A DNA stretch of 12,194 nt, from NCBI GenBank assembly GCA_946998935.1, contig CAMQBE010000004.1, positions 1-12,194 on the forward strand, written 5' to 3'. Below are positions 1 to 8,580 of this stretch, one piece after another. This DNA is from an uncultured Mycoplasma sp. GTDB lineage: Bacteria > Bacillota_I > Bacilli_A > Mycoplasmatales > Metamycoplasmataceae. The notes below the pieces were generated by a model. The model was given only the letters and a program-made list of their open reading frames with translations, was not told the DNA's origin and made no database searches. Made by a program: the position numbers and the translations under genes. The number at the start of each line of letters is the position of its first letter. Position 1 is the stretch's first letter.

Positions 1-422
1 GAGAAGATTTTGAATTATTATTTGAACCTAATGATACTAAGTTTAAAAATGGAATGCAAGCAGAACAAAGCAAATTTAAAAGCGTTATTAACAAACTACA
101 TGAAAATATCACCAATGGGAATATATCATTTGAATATTATGAAGCTCAAAAAATACCTCGTGATAAAAAAGTCAAATATGGAATAGATTATTCAAAAAAA
201 CTAAGTTCTAATTGTATAAATAGATTAAAAAATAACATAAAGATAATTTCTCAATTAAATATTCAAGAAATTAAAACATTTATGAATACTGGAGAATTAC
301 AACAATCAGGATATGTCGACGCGTACGATAATGCAAATATTGAAAAAGCTAAAGATAAAGTATCAAAAGAAATATGAACAAATGAAATAGATTATGATGA
401 TATGACTAATACGCTTATTTAA
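1..422 (+). CDS. 3' end of an unrecognised protein gene (5' end outside window)
   Basis: An open frame runs from the left edge (first full codon at position 3) to TAA at 420-422, giving 139 visible residues. It passes through TGA at 375-377, read as Trp, so the true end lies 15 codons beyond that apparent stop. The protein is hydrophilic, rich in Lys, Asn, Ile and Glu, with no obvious membrane segment or signal peptide. It ends in an acidic tail (IDYDDMTNTLI). I do not recognise the family. A Met at 54 is internal and has no ribosome site, so it is unlikely to be the start. The gene converges on parC, and the shared hairpin at 461-501 lies 38 bases after its stop. Codon use is AT-rich like the rest of the window. 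Confidence 0.75.
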
Positions 423-460
423 AGAGAGGATATAAAAACACATATCTAATTAATATTAAA

Positions 461-501
461 AAATAACCAATTCGGCTATACAATAGTTAAATCGGTTATT
501 T
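461..501. terminator. Bidirectional intrinsic terminator between convergent genes
   Basis: The arms AAATAACC (461-468) and GGTTATTT (494-501) pair perfectly. One mismatch follows, then further pairing up to an ACA loop near 480-482. On the plus strand the hairpin is followed by ATTTTTT, which suits termination of the left-edge gene. On the minus strand it is followed by a T-rich stretch (TTTAATATTA), which suits termination of parC. The right arm covers the parC stop codon and the base before it. Folding is by eye. Confidence 0.7.
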
Positions 502-3087
502 ATTTTTTAGTTTTTCTTGTATTTTAGCTAATATAGAATCAACATCTAAATCTAAAATGTCATCAACTTTTTTAGTTGCTACTTCCATTATTTTTTCTTC
601 TTTTGGAGTGCTTTGAGTATAGCTAATTTGAGGCTTGTTAATTTCACTATTTGTTACTTCAGATTTCTTAATTGTTATATTAACTAAATTAGGAACTTTA
701 ACTTTAGCAAAACCTTCTTTAGTATCTGTAAAAGGATATTCAGCTATTCGTTCAAGCACAACTTTATTTGCTTGGTCTTGAACAAATAATTCATCATTTG
801 CACTTGTAGTTCTAGCATCATGAACAACATAAGGTTTAGTTTTCATTTGATTAAATAATGGTTTACCTAAATTCTTTTTGCTTGTTCTTGTAATATCAGC
901 GACATGAATTCTTTTAATATAAGTATCATTAGCTAACAAGGTTACATCTTCATCAGGTTCAACTAAAGCAAAGGAAGTTATTTCATCCATTGGTGGCATA
1001 AAACAGCTCTTTGTTCCATTACTTTTAGTTCCATAGATTTGAACATCATTTTCACTATATAGTGAAGCCATACCACGACGGGTTATAAGCAATACATCCT
1101 TATAACCATTTGATAATTTAGCGCCAACTAATTCATCATCAGCTCTGAGTTTTAAAGCTGTATAAGTTTTTGATTGTCTACTTACTTCAAATTCTTTTAA
1201 CACAACACGTTTACCTTGACCTTGTTTTGAGAATAAACATACATAATTCATGATATTAAAATCTGTAACATTTATCGCCCCAACAAGTTCTTCACCTGAA
1301 GTTAATTCAACAAAGTCGCTAAGGTGAATACCGAAGTCTTTTCACTTGCTTTCATCTATTTTATAAATAGGAACAATAGCATAATTACCTAAGTTGGTTA
1401 ATACTAACAAGTTATTCAAAGTATTAACTTTTTCATAAAATATAATTCTATCTTCTTCTTTAAGACCATAAGTTGAAAAGTCATTTGCTGCAACAGTTTT
1501 ATTGCTTAAACGTTTTAGATAACCATGTTTAGAAACACCTAAAACAACATCTTCATCTTTAATTAAGTCAACTTCATCAAAACCTAATTTTAGGTTTTCT
1601 TCATTGATTGTTGTTTTTCTTGGACGACCAAAATGCTTTTTAATTTCTTGTAATAATTCAATTAAATATTGATTGAATGCATCTGCATCTGAAAGTAATA
1701 ATTTACAATGTGCAATTAATTTATCCAATTCTTCTTTTTCAAGCATGAATGCTTCTTTATCAGTTTTAGATAATTTGTATAATCTTAATTCTGCTATAGC
1801 AGTAGCTTGATTTTGAGTAAAACCAAAATGATTCATCAAGTTTTGAATAACACCAGCTTTACCATTTTCTGATTGACGAATTACTTTAATAACTTCATCT
1901 GTTATTTCAGCAACCTTTAAAAAACCTAAAACAATTTCTAATCTTGTTTGGTATTTTACTAAGTCAAATTCCAATGTTTTTGTCTTAACATCTCGAAGAT
2001 GTTTTAGATATGCATCAAGTAATTGAGCTAATCCTAAAACCTTAGGTGTATTGTCCAAAATGACTACGTTATTGTATGAATAGTAAATTTGCATTTCTGT
2101 TTTAGATAATAAATAATTAAGAATAACTTCTTCATTTGCTTTCTTATCTAAGGTTATTAAAATACTTACACCATTACGGTCAGATTGGTCTTTTATTTCT
2201 AATAAACCAGCTACTTCGCCACCAGCTATAATCAAATCAATATCGTGAACTAATTTTGATTTAATAACACCATAAGGTATTTCAGTTATTTCAATATATT
2301 TATTTTTACTATCTTCATAAGTTTTATATCTTGAAACTAAAGTAATACGGCCATGGCCTCTTTCAAAAGCTTGATAAATACCTTGTTGCCCATAGACAAC
2401 ACCACCGGTAGGAAAATCGGGGCCTTTAACATATTTATAAAGTTTGCTTAATTGAATATCTGGATTTTTAATTTTAGCAATTGCTGCATCTAAAACTTCA
2501 CCTAAATTATGAGGTGGCATTTCAGTAGCATAACCACTAGCAATACCTTTAGCGCCATTAACTAACAAGTTAGGAATTAATGAAGGCATAACAGTAGGTT
2601 CTTTTTCAGAGTCATCAAAGTTAGGAGCAAATTTAACTGTGTTTTTCTTTAAATCACCAATAACATAATTTGCTATTTCACTTAATCTAACTTCAGTATA
2701 ACGCATAGCAGCTGCAGGGTCATCATCAATAGAACCAACATTACCATGCATTTCTAAAAGTGTGTATCCCATTTTTCAATCTTGAGCCATACGAACCATA
2801 GCTTCATAAATTGAACTATCACCGTGAGGGTGATATTTACCAATAACATCACCAACAACACGGGCAGATTTTTTAAATGGTTTTGTAAAATCCAAACCTA
2901 GTTCAGACATTGAATATAAAATACGACGTTGAACAGGCTTAAGTCCATCACGAGCATCAGGTAATGCACGTTGTTGAATAATATATTTTGAATATCTACT
3001 AAAACGATCAGCCATTATGTTATCAAGATTTTCTTGAATAATTTTAGATACTATTTCATCAAGTTTTTTCTTATCATCTTTATCCAT
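496..3087 (-). CDS. parC: DNA topoisomerase IV subunit A (ParC)
   Basis: This is the breakage-reunion subunit of topoisomerase IV, which decatenates daughter chromosomes with ParE. It has 863 residues when in-frame TGA codons at W104 (2776-2778) and W582 (1342-1344) are read as Trp; with the standard code it would look like three fragments. The catalytic tyrosine is Y130 in AAMRYTE. The context QDWK...[12 protein letters not shown] is of the ParC/GrlA type, not GyrA, and I see no GyrA-box (QRRGG-type) motif. The quinolone-determining region reads [12 protein letters not shown], with S91 and E95 at the positions of E. coli ParC S80 and E84, so no classical resistance substitution is visible. 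The beta-propeller C-terminal domain begins near residue 505, and the last ~60 residues are Lys-rich. The start is the ATG at 3085-3087, behind AGGAGG (3093-3098), which overlaps the parE stop. Confidence 0.97.
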
Positions 3088-3092
3088 TTTGG

Positions 3093-3099
3093 CCTCCTA
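3093..3099 (-). promoter_or_regulatory. parC Shine-Dalgarno overlapping the parE stop codon
   Basis: On the minus strand the junction reads TAGGAGGCCAAAATG. The parE stop TAG (3097-3099) shares its AG with the AGGAGG ribosome site, which lies six bases before the parC ATG. Ribosomes ending on parE therefore sit on the parC initiation site. This favours coupled, near-equimolar synthesis of the two subunits. It is the strongest Shine-Dalgarno in the window. Confidence 0.85.
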
Positions 3100-5013
3100 G
3101 TTTATAACGTAATCATCTTCCATAGTGAATTCAACATTAGCATTAATTCAATCTTTACGAGGTTCAACATTATCGCCCATTAAAGTAGAAACACGACGTT
3201 CAGCTAGAGCTGCATCTTCGATTTTAACTTGAACTAAAGTTCTTGTAGCGGGGTTCATAGTTGTTTCTCAAAGTTGGTCAGCATTCATTTCACCAAGACC
3301 TTTGTAACGTTGCACTTCAGCATTTCTAAAGTTAGGAATACTTAAAACATCTTTTAATTCATTTTCGTCTCAAGCATAAACAATTTCTTTTTTATTACGT
3401 GTACTTTGAATCTTAAATAATGGAGGTAATGCAATATAAACCATACCTTCTTCAACTAATTTACGCATGTGTCTAAAGAAGAAAGTTAGTAATAATATTT
3501 GAATGTGAGCACCATCAGTATCGGCGTCCGTCATAATTACAACTTTGCCGTATTGTGCTTTCTTTATGTCGAATTCGTCACCTACACCAGCACCAATTGT
3601 ATTAATAATAGTTGCAATTTCTTCGTTTTTAAGTATTTCAAATAAACGAGCTTTTTCGGTATTTATTACCTTACCACGAAGAGGTAAAATAGCTTGATAT
3701 TTTCTATCCCTGCCAAGTTTTGCTGAACCACCAGCTGAGTCACCTTCGACAAGGAATAATTCTTTTTCTTTAGGATTTTTACTTTGAGCTGGAGTTAATT
3801 TACCGCTAAGAATTTGTTTTTCTTTTAATGCACTTTTGTTGCTTCTAGCTTCTTGGCGAGCTTTACGAGCTGCAGCTCTAGATTCGCTTGCCCTTTTAAT
3901 TTTTTCAAGTATTTTTTTAGCTAAAGGCTTGTTTTCATTGATCCACATTTTTAAGTGTTTTGAAATGATATCTTCAACAACACTTTTAGCTTCAGGGGTG
4001 CCTAATTTGTCTTTTGTTTGACTTACAAATTCCAAATATCTTTCAGGTATTTTAATACTTAAAATAATTGTTAAACCTTCACGGATATCATCGCCTTCAA
4101 AAGTATTTTTGCCTTTTAAAGCTTTTTCTTCTAAAGCAAAATCATTAAAAGTTTTAGTTAAAGCTGACTTAAGCCCAACTTCGTGAGTACCGCCGTCCTT
4201 GGTTTTAACATTATTAACAAAAGAAAGAATTGTTTCATTGTAACTATCTGTATATTGGAAGCCACATTCAACTTCCATATCTTTTTTAGTATCTTTAAAA
4301 GTGACAATATCACTAACCGCATTTTTTGAATCATTAACAAAATCTACGAAGGCATGTAGACCATTTTCATAGCAAAATTCTGCATTTTTTTCTGTAATAT
4401 CGTCACGGAATTTAATTTTCAAACCGCCAATTAAAAAACAACTTTCGCGTAAACGTTCCATGATAATATCGTCGCTAAATTTAGCGTGTTTAAAGATTTC
4501 ATAATTAGGTCAAAATTCAACAGTTGTTCCAGTTTTATTGGTTGTTCCAATTTCTTTTGTATGTTGAACTATATTGTCTCCATTTTCAAAAATAGTTTCA
4601 TAAACTTTCTTGTCTCTATAAACAGTTGCTATTAATTTTTCGCTTAAAGCGTTAACTACGGACGCTCCAACCCCATGCAAACCACCGGATGTTTTATAAG
4701 CTCCTTCATTAAACTTACCACCAGCATGTAGTTCAGTAAAAACCATTTCAACCGCTGTCTTGCCACTTGCTTTCATACCGGTGGGTACACCACGACCATT
4801 GTCAGCAATTTTTACTGATCCATCTTTTTTCAAAGTAACACTTATTTCTGTAGCAAAACCTGCTAAAGCTTCGTCAATAGAGTTGTCAACTATTTCTCAA
4901 ATTAAGTGATGCAATCCATTAACATCGGTGCTACCGATGTACATCCCTGGACGCTTCCTAACTGCTTCTAGACCTTTTAATTGTTGTATACTTGATTCAT
5001 CGTACTTTTGCAT
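3097..5013 (-). CDS. parE: DNA topoisomerase IV subunit B (ParE)
   Basis: This is the ATPase subunit of topoisomerase IV, partner of ParC. It has 638 residues with TGA read as Trp (for example W39, W168, W548). The GHKL ATPase domain shows E40 and N44 ([12 protein letters not shown]), DNGRG at 71-75 and the glycine loop GGLHGVG at 110-116. The Toprim domain shows EGDSAGG from E423 and DADTD at 496-500, the metal-binding acidic residues. [12 protein letters not shown] near 444-455 is also characteristic of type IIA B subunits. The start at 5013 gives the standard N-terminus ([20 protein letters not shown]). No ribosome site precedes it. Instead TATAAT ends six bases before the ATG, suggesting a leaderless message. 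parC follows after nine bases. I call ParE, not GyrB, mainly because of the adjacent parC. Confidence 0.96.
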
Positions 5014-5019
5014 ATTATG

Positions 5020-5027
5020 ATTATAAT
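5020..5027. promoter_or_regulatory. parE promoter -10 box, palindromic ATTATAAT
   Basis: The minus strand carries TATAAT at 5025-5020, followed by CATAAT and then the parE ATG. With the usual distance from the -10 box, transcription would start on the A of the ATG (5013), giving a leaderless mRNA. The 8-mer is its own reverse complement, so the plus strand also has TATAAT (5022-5027). No good -35 box is visible. Confidence 0.6.
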
Positions 5028-5065
5028 ACCTAAAATTAGTATAAGGCTTAAATTTGAATATAAAA

Positions 5066-5087
5066 TTTTATAACTTATGTTATAAAA
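5066..5087. repeat. Perfect inverted repeat upstream of parE promoter
   Basis: TTTTATAAC (5066-5074) and GTTATAAAA (5079-5087) are perfect reverse complements around a four-base spacer (TTAT). The centre lies about 63 bases upstream of the predicted parE start of transcription. It could be an operator for a dimeric regulator or a weak hairpin. It is AT-rich, so chance is possible, although nine paired bases around a short spacer is more than expected. No gene lies in 5014-5182. Confidence 0.45.
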
Positions 5088-5163
5088 GACCGCATTAATT
5101 TTGCTGTAATTTAAAGTTACAAATACAACTAATAAATTTACTAATATATCTTAAATATAGTAT

Positions 5164-5188
5164 AAAAAATAAAGCCGAAGCCTTATTT
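5164..5188 (-). terminator. Intrinsic terminator with C(UUCG)G tetraloop after the CvpA-like gene
   Basis: On the minus strand a nine-pair stem, AAATAAGGC / GCTTTATTT (one G-T wobble), closes on the loop TTCG. This gives the very stable C(UUCG)G tetraloop. A run of six T (5169-5164) spans the stem end and tail. The stop codon TAA of the upstream gene (5183-5185) is inside the stem. This ends the def/CvpA-like unit and separates it from parE-parC. Confidence 0.85.
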
Positions 5189-6298
5189 CTTATAATCAAA
5201 TCAACCATCAAATACAACATCTAAAATATATCTTTTTTTGTCTTCAATTGTCGAATTTTGTCAAGCTTCAACTTTTTTAGAATCTTTTGCTAAATAAACA
5301 TCGTCTTTTGCATCAGCTATGTCTAAATAATTAGCAAAAATGTTTTTCTTTAGTTCATCATAGGTGGCCTTATTTTTAAGCTTAAATATCTTATCTTTGC
5401 CATTAATTACTTTTACATCTACTTTTACATAATCATTTTCTGTTCATTCTTTAACTGTTGATACTTTGCTGTTAACTAATGCATCTTTTAACTTATCAGC
5501 TAACAAAACATTTATGTATTTATATGAAGTATCACCAGAAGTTAATAATTCGAAGAAATTATTCATTTTATCCGCTTTTATTTTTGAAACATCTATAGTA
5601 TAAGTAAGTGTATTAGAGTTAAAACTATACACATTTCTTTCCGTTCCTTTAATTTGCGCCAAGAATTCATCAATAGATTTAACTAACTCTGTATCTGATT
5701 TATATTTATTTTTTGCTATTAAACCGTCAACAGATTCACCAGTGCCCTTAGCTTTATTTAAAGTTAAGCCACTAACAACTTTGTTATTAATTTTACTTAT
5801 CGCATTGTCATTAGCTACAAAGCCCGCAGCACTTGTTGCTAGAATAGCTAAAGGGTAAGTTGCAACAACTGTTATTGCTGCTCCTAAACCTCTTAAGGTT
5901 TTTACGCCTTCGTTTTTATTAATTCTTTTTTGCAATGGAACGGATAGTCATTTAGCAATAATTGCATAAATTATTTCACTAACTATGATTCAACACAACA
6001 GGATCAATAACATATAAAAGCCATTTAGAATTGGCATTAAAGCTTGAGCTTCTTGGTAATTAGTATCTGATTTTTTGCTCAACGACAACTGGCTAAATAA
6101 TGGTGCAACAAAGATAGCAATCAGAAAACCAACTAAATTCATACCAAGCATATAAAAGCCTGCATAAAGCCCTCTTTTAAAACCAATGATTCCACCAATA
6201 ATTAAGATAATTGCAAGAATCCCAAATAATAGAATACCCATTCATGGATTATGAGCAATAGCCTCTCAATTATTTGCACGTGCTAAAGATTTAGTCAT
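5183..6298 (-). CDS. CvpA-family-like membrane protein with soluble C-terminal domain
   Basis: The gene encodes 371 residues with several TGA codons read as Trp (for example W103 and W117). The N-terminal ~150 residues hold about four membrane helices: near 20-42, 43-65, 90-116 and 127-150. The first ends in GIIGFKRGL, the pattern typical of CvpA-family proteins (colicin V production protein family, exact role unclear). After about residue 150 follows a charged, soluble ~220-residue region ending in DVVFDGWFDYKK, which I do not recognise. Typical CvpA proteins are about 160-180 residues, so this extension is unusual. The start is the ATG at 6296-6298 behind TAAGGAG, which overlaps the def stop. 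The gap to def is nine bases, so the two are probably cotranscribed. The family call rests on the N-terminus only. Confidence 0.8.
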
Positions 6299-6307
6299 AA
6301 GCTCTCC

Positions 6308-6865
6308 TTAAATAATTACAGCGTCATTTTTCTTTTCTCATGGATCTTTTTTGTTTATACGATCAACGAATAATTTACCTTGTAAATGGTCTAATTCATG
6401 TTGAGCAATAATTGCTAAATATCCATTAAAATCGTAACGTTTATTTTTCTTTTCTTTGTAAGAATAAGCATCTATAACAATTCTATTTTTGCGATAAACA
6501 TAACCTTCTTGATTTGGTCAATCTTCATCAACTGATAAACATCCTTCACCACCATCAAGGGCTACTTCATAGGCGCTAGTAGCAACAACTTTAGGGTTAA
6601 TTAAAACATCGCTAAAATCTTCATCAACACCGTCTTCTTTGTTAACACTAATATAAAACATGTTTTTTAAAATGCCGTATTGAACCGCTGCTACACCCAC
6701 ACCTGCGCGAAACTTGCTATTTGGTTTTCTGCTTTCTTCAATATGATAAATCATCTTTTCAGCTAATTCTTGGTCTTCATTATTTAGAGGAAGTTTTACG
6801 TCTTTGGAAATCTTGTGTAAAACTTTTTTTGGCAAAAATACTAGCTTAACTTCATAATTTTTCAT
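6308..6865 (-). CDS. def: Peptide deformylase
   Basis: Def removes the formyl group from the N-terminal methionine of new proteins and acts at the ribosome exit. The gene encodes 185 residues with TGA read as Trp at W116 and W176. All three family motifs are intact: GVGVAAVQ (55-62), EGCLS (107-111) and QHELDHLQG (155-163). C109, H156 and H160 are the metal ligands and E157 is the catalytic acid. Length and the region between motifs fit the type 2 deformylases of Firmicutes and Mollicutes. The ATG at 6863-6865 has no ribosome site. TATAAT on the minus strand (6879-6874) ends eight bases before it, which predicts a two-base leader. The gene is divergent from rsmD and followed after nine bases by the CvpA-like gene. 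Confidence 0.97.
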
Positions 6866-6873
6866 ATATAAAT

Positions 6874-6881
6874 ATTATAAT
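6874..6881. promoter_or_regulatory. Shared divergent -10 box for def and rsmD (ATTATAAT)
   Basis: The palindrome ATTATAAT places TATAAT on both strands in the 50-bp gap between the two start codons. On the minus strand it predicts a start at about 6867, two bases before the def ATG. On the plus strand it predicts a start at about 6888, giving rsmD a leader of about 28 bases that includes its ribosome site. No clear -35 boxes are seen. Other TATAAT-like words lie nearby (around 6888-6897), so the plus-strand start is less certain. Confidence 0.55.
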
Positions 6882-6915
6882 AAAAATCATAATATAAGTA
6901 TTAAATGGAGAACAA

Positions 6916-7464
6916 ATGCTCAGGGTTATATCAGGAAAGTATAGACATAGACTATTAGAACAACCACCTTTTGAAATAACTAGACCTACAATGGATCGCG
7001 TTCGTGAAGCTATTATGTCGTCATTAAGAAATAATATTCAAGGCAAAATTGTACTTGAACTTTATGCTGGATCTGGAGCTATGAGTATTGAAGCAATTTC
7101 TAATGGGGCTGCTAAAGCTGTGGTTGTTGAAAATAGCCATGAAGCTGTCAAAATAATAAGAAAAAATATATCTACATTAGGTATAGAAAATATGGACATT
7201 TTTGAACTAAATGTACAAACATTTTTAACTAAATACACAGGTAGAGTTTTTGATTATATTTTTGTTGACCCACCATATAAAAATTATGATGATTTAAATC
7301 AAGCATTAGAGTTAATAAAAACAAATAAATTTTTAGACAAATATGGCTATATAATAGTTGAAACCGACAATTTAGATAAAATAAAAATACCGCAAGGTAT
7401 GATCATTAATAAGACCAAAAAATTCGGCGCGGTATTTTTAGCTTTTATTGCTAATATTATTTAA
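6916..7464 (+). CDS. rsmD: 16S rRNA (guanine966-N2)-methyltransferase
   Basis: RsmD methylates N2 of G966 (E. coli numbering) in 16S rRNA during small-subunit assembly, using S-adenosylmethionine. The 182 residues match the usual family length. The N-terminus has the family pattern MLRVISGKYR...RPTMDRVREAI. The SAM-binding motif VLELYAGSGA is at 46-55, and the catalytic DPPY at 118-121 (in DYIFVDPPY) is that of exocyclic amino N-methyltransferases. The start is the ATG at 6916, five bases after GGAG (6907-6910); an ATG at 6905 is out of frame. The gene is divergent from def and its stop lies 11 bases from the stop of the convergent gene. A 12-bp perfect inverted repeat is embedded in its last codons (7382-7440). 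Confidence 0.96.
   Translation: MLRVISGKYRHRLLEQPPFEITRPTMDRVREAIMSSLRNNIQGKIVLELYAGSGAMSIEAISNGAAKAVVVENSHEAVKIIRKNISTLGIENMDIFELNVQTFLTKYTGRVFDYIFVDPPYKNYDDLNQALELIKTNKFLDKYGYIIVETDNLDKIKIPQGMIINKTKKFGAVFLAFIANII
7382..7440. terminator. 12-bp perfect inverted repeat in rsmD 3' end, candidate terminator for the convergent gene
   Basis: TAAAAATACCGC (7382-7393) and GCGGTATTTTTA (7429-7440) are perfect reverse complements with a 35-base loop. The repeat lies in rsmD coding sequence. On the minus strand it begins 36 bases after the stop of the 7476-8486 gene, and its 3' arm runs into TTTTTATTTTAT, as in an intrinsic terminator. No other hairpin is seen in the 11-base gap between the two genes. 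The long loop makes it unusual. A shorter alternative hairpin (ATACC-GCAA-GGTAT) shares the left arm. Confidence 0.45.
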
Positions 7465-7475
7465 CAATTTTTGAT

Positions 7476-8486
7476 TTATTTTGCTTCTTTTGAAGGTTCT
7501 TTTTTATCATTAATTTTTGGACTATTATCTTCAATTTCATTAACAGAATTTAAATTCAATAATAAACTTGAAACTTCTATAAGTTTTTTAATAAAATAAA
7601 GGTCTTGGATAATATTTGGAACTGATATATCACCATCTTGTTTAGCAAATAACGATACGTTTGTTGTTACTCAAATTTTTAGACTTTTGCTCTTTGAATC
7701 ATAGTAAGCTCCATAGTTTCTTTTATCTAATTTAAAGCTATTTATAATTTCAACAATTGCTTTGATTTTTTCTTCAGAAATGTTTTCTTCTAATGAATAA
7801 AGATGTTTTTCTTCATTAAAACATTTCATTTTTTTAGTTATTTTTACTAATGAAGTCTTAAAGCCAAAAGCATAATCTTTAGCTTCAGAATTTTCAACTT
7901 TTGTTTCTAGCAAAATAACATTTGAAAATTCTTTTTCTTTAATTTCATATAAATCTTCATGCAATAATCAATTTAATTTACTTGATTTGTCGATTAAAGT
8001 ATATGTATTTTTTGAAGCAACTTTTTTAGCTCCTTCAATAAATAATTCTTTAGCTTTGTCGGCTCAAGTTAAATCTTGTTCACAGCCTTCTTTGTATCCT
8101 AGCGGTATTAAACTATAAATTGCTTTGTAGTGGTCTTTCACTTCCATTTGTTGACTAAAATGTTTTTTTTCTATCATTCTAGCTTTATTACCTAAAGTCA
8201 TTTCAGCACCTAATAAAATCATTAATAAAGCTAAAACACCAACTAAAAGATACGAAGTAATTTTAGCTGGTTGTGATTCTTTAAAAGCAATTGCTAGCAA
8301 AATGATAGTAATAATAATTAGAAATGCTGCTGCTATAGTTGCTATCTCTGCAAAATATCACATCTTGCTACTTGGAGTTCTTTTAGTTTTCTTTTCGTCT
8401 TCATCCATTAATTTTTGTGTTTCTTTTGAAAAATAATTTGATAAGGCAATTATTTTACCTCTAGCAAAAGTATTAAAATCGTTCAT
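7476..8486 (-). CDS. Unrecognised membrane protein with two helices and a large soluble C-terminal part
   Basis: The gene encodes 336 residues with TGA read as Trp (for example W43 and W141). The start is the ATG at 8484-8486, two bases after GAGGTGAG. A charged N-terminal segment (1-42) is followed by two membrane helices near 45-68 (IATIAAAFLIIITIILLAI) and 77-98. About 238 hydrophilic residues follow, rich in Lys, Glu and Ser, ending in DKKEPSKEAK. The paired helices and positive flanks suggest both ends are cytoplasmic, but this is inference. There is no lipobox or signal peptide, and I do not recognise the family. Likely promoter: TATAAT at 8545-8540, giving a leader of about 47 bases. 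The gene converges on rsmD. Confidence 0.85.
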
Positions 8487-8539
8487 ATCTCACCTCGAAA
8501 TTTTTTGATAATAATATTTTACATAAAATCTTTCTATGT

Positions 8540-8547
8540 ATTATAAT
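8540..8547. promoter_or_regulatory. Symmetric -10 box ATTATAAT between the membrane-protein gene and the candidate RNA
   Basis: ATTATAAT is its own reverse complement. On the minus strand, TATAAT (8545-8540) predicts a start near 8533 for the 7476-8486 gene. On the plus strand, TATAAT (8542-8547) predicts a start near G8554, at the edge of the GC-richer, hairpin-rich stretch. Neither strand has a recognisable -35 box. Confidence 0.55.
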
Positions 8548-8580
8548 GTAATCGATGCGTTCCCTTTGACGAACGATTAC
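8548..8580. repeat. Inverted repeat GTAATCG-N19-CGATTAC across a predicted transcription start
   Basis: GTAATCG (8548-8554) and CGATTAC (8574-8580) are perfect reverse complements. The left arm begins directly after the -10 box and ends on the predicted start base. A second, inner pair, CGTTC (8558-8562) and GAACG (8571-8575), lies within and competes for the right arm. The outer repeat could be an operator; the inner one could be an RNA hairpin. Confidence 0.4.

Noticed and set aside
2813..2830. Quinolone-resistance substitution in ParC
   Set aside because: S91 and E95 are the residues found in susceptible enzymes at these positions, so no classical change is visible.
496..3087. parC looks like three separate fragments with apparent stops at 2776 and 1342
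   Set aside because: Both stops are TGA in frame at conserved or plausible Trp positions (QDWK at W104). Every gene here behaves the same way, so the code uses UGA as Trp and the gene is intact.
3836..4021. 61-codon open frame on the plus strand inside parE
   Set aside because: It lies opposite highly conserved parE sequence, has no ribosome site and its composition mirrors the antisense of parE.
4158..4340. 60-codon open frame on the minus strand within parE in another frame
   Set aside because: It is entirely inside parE coding sequence, has no supporting signals and is too short.
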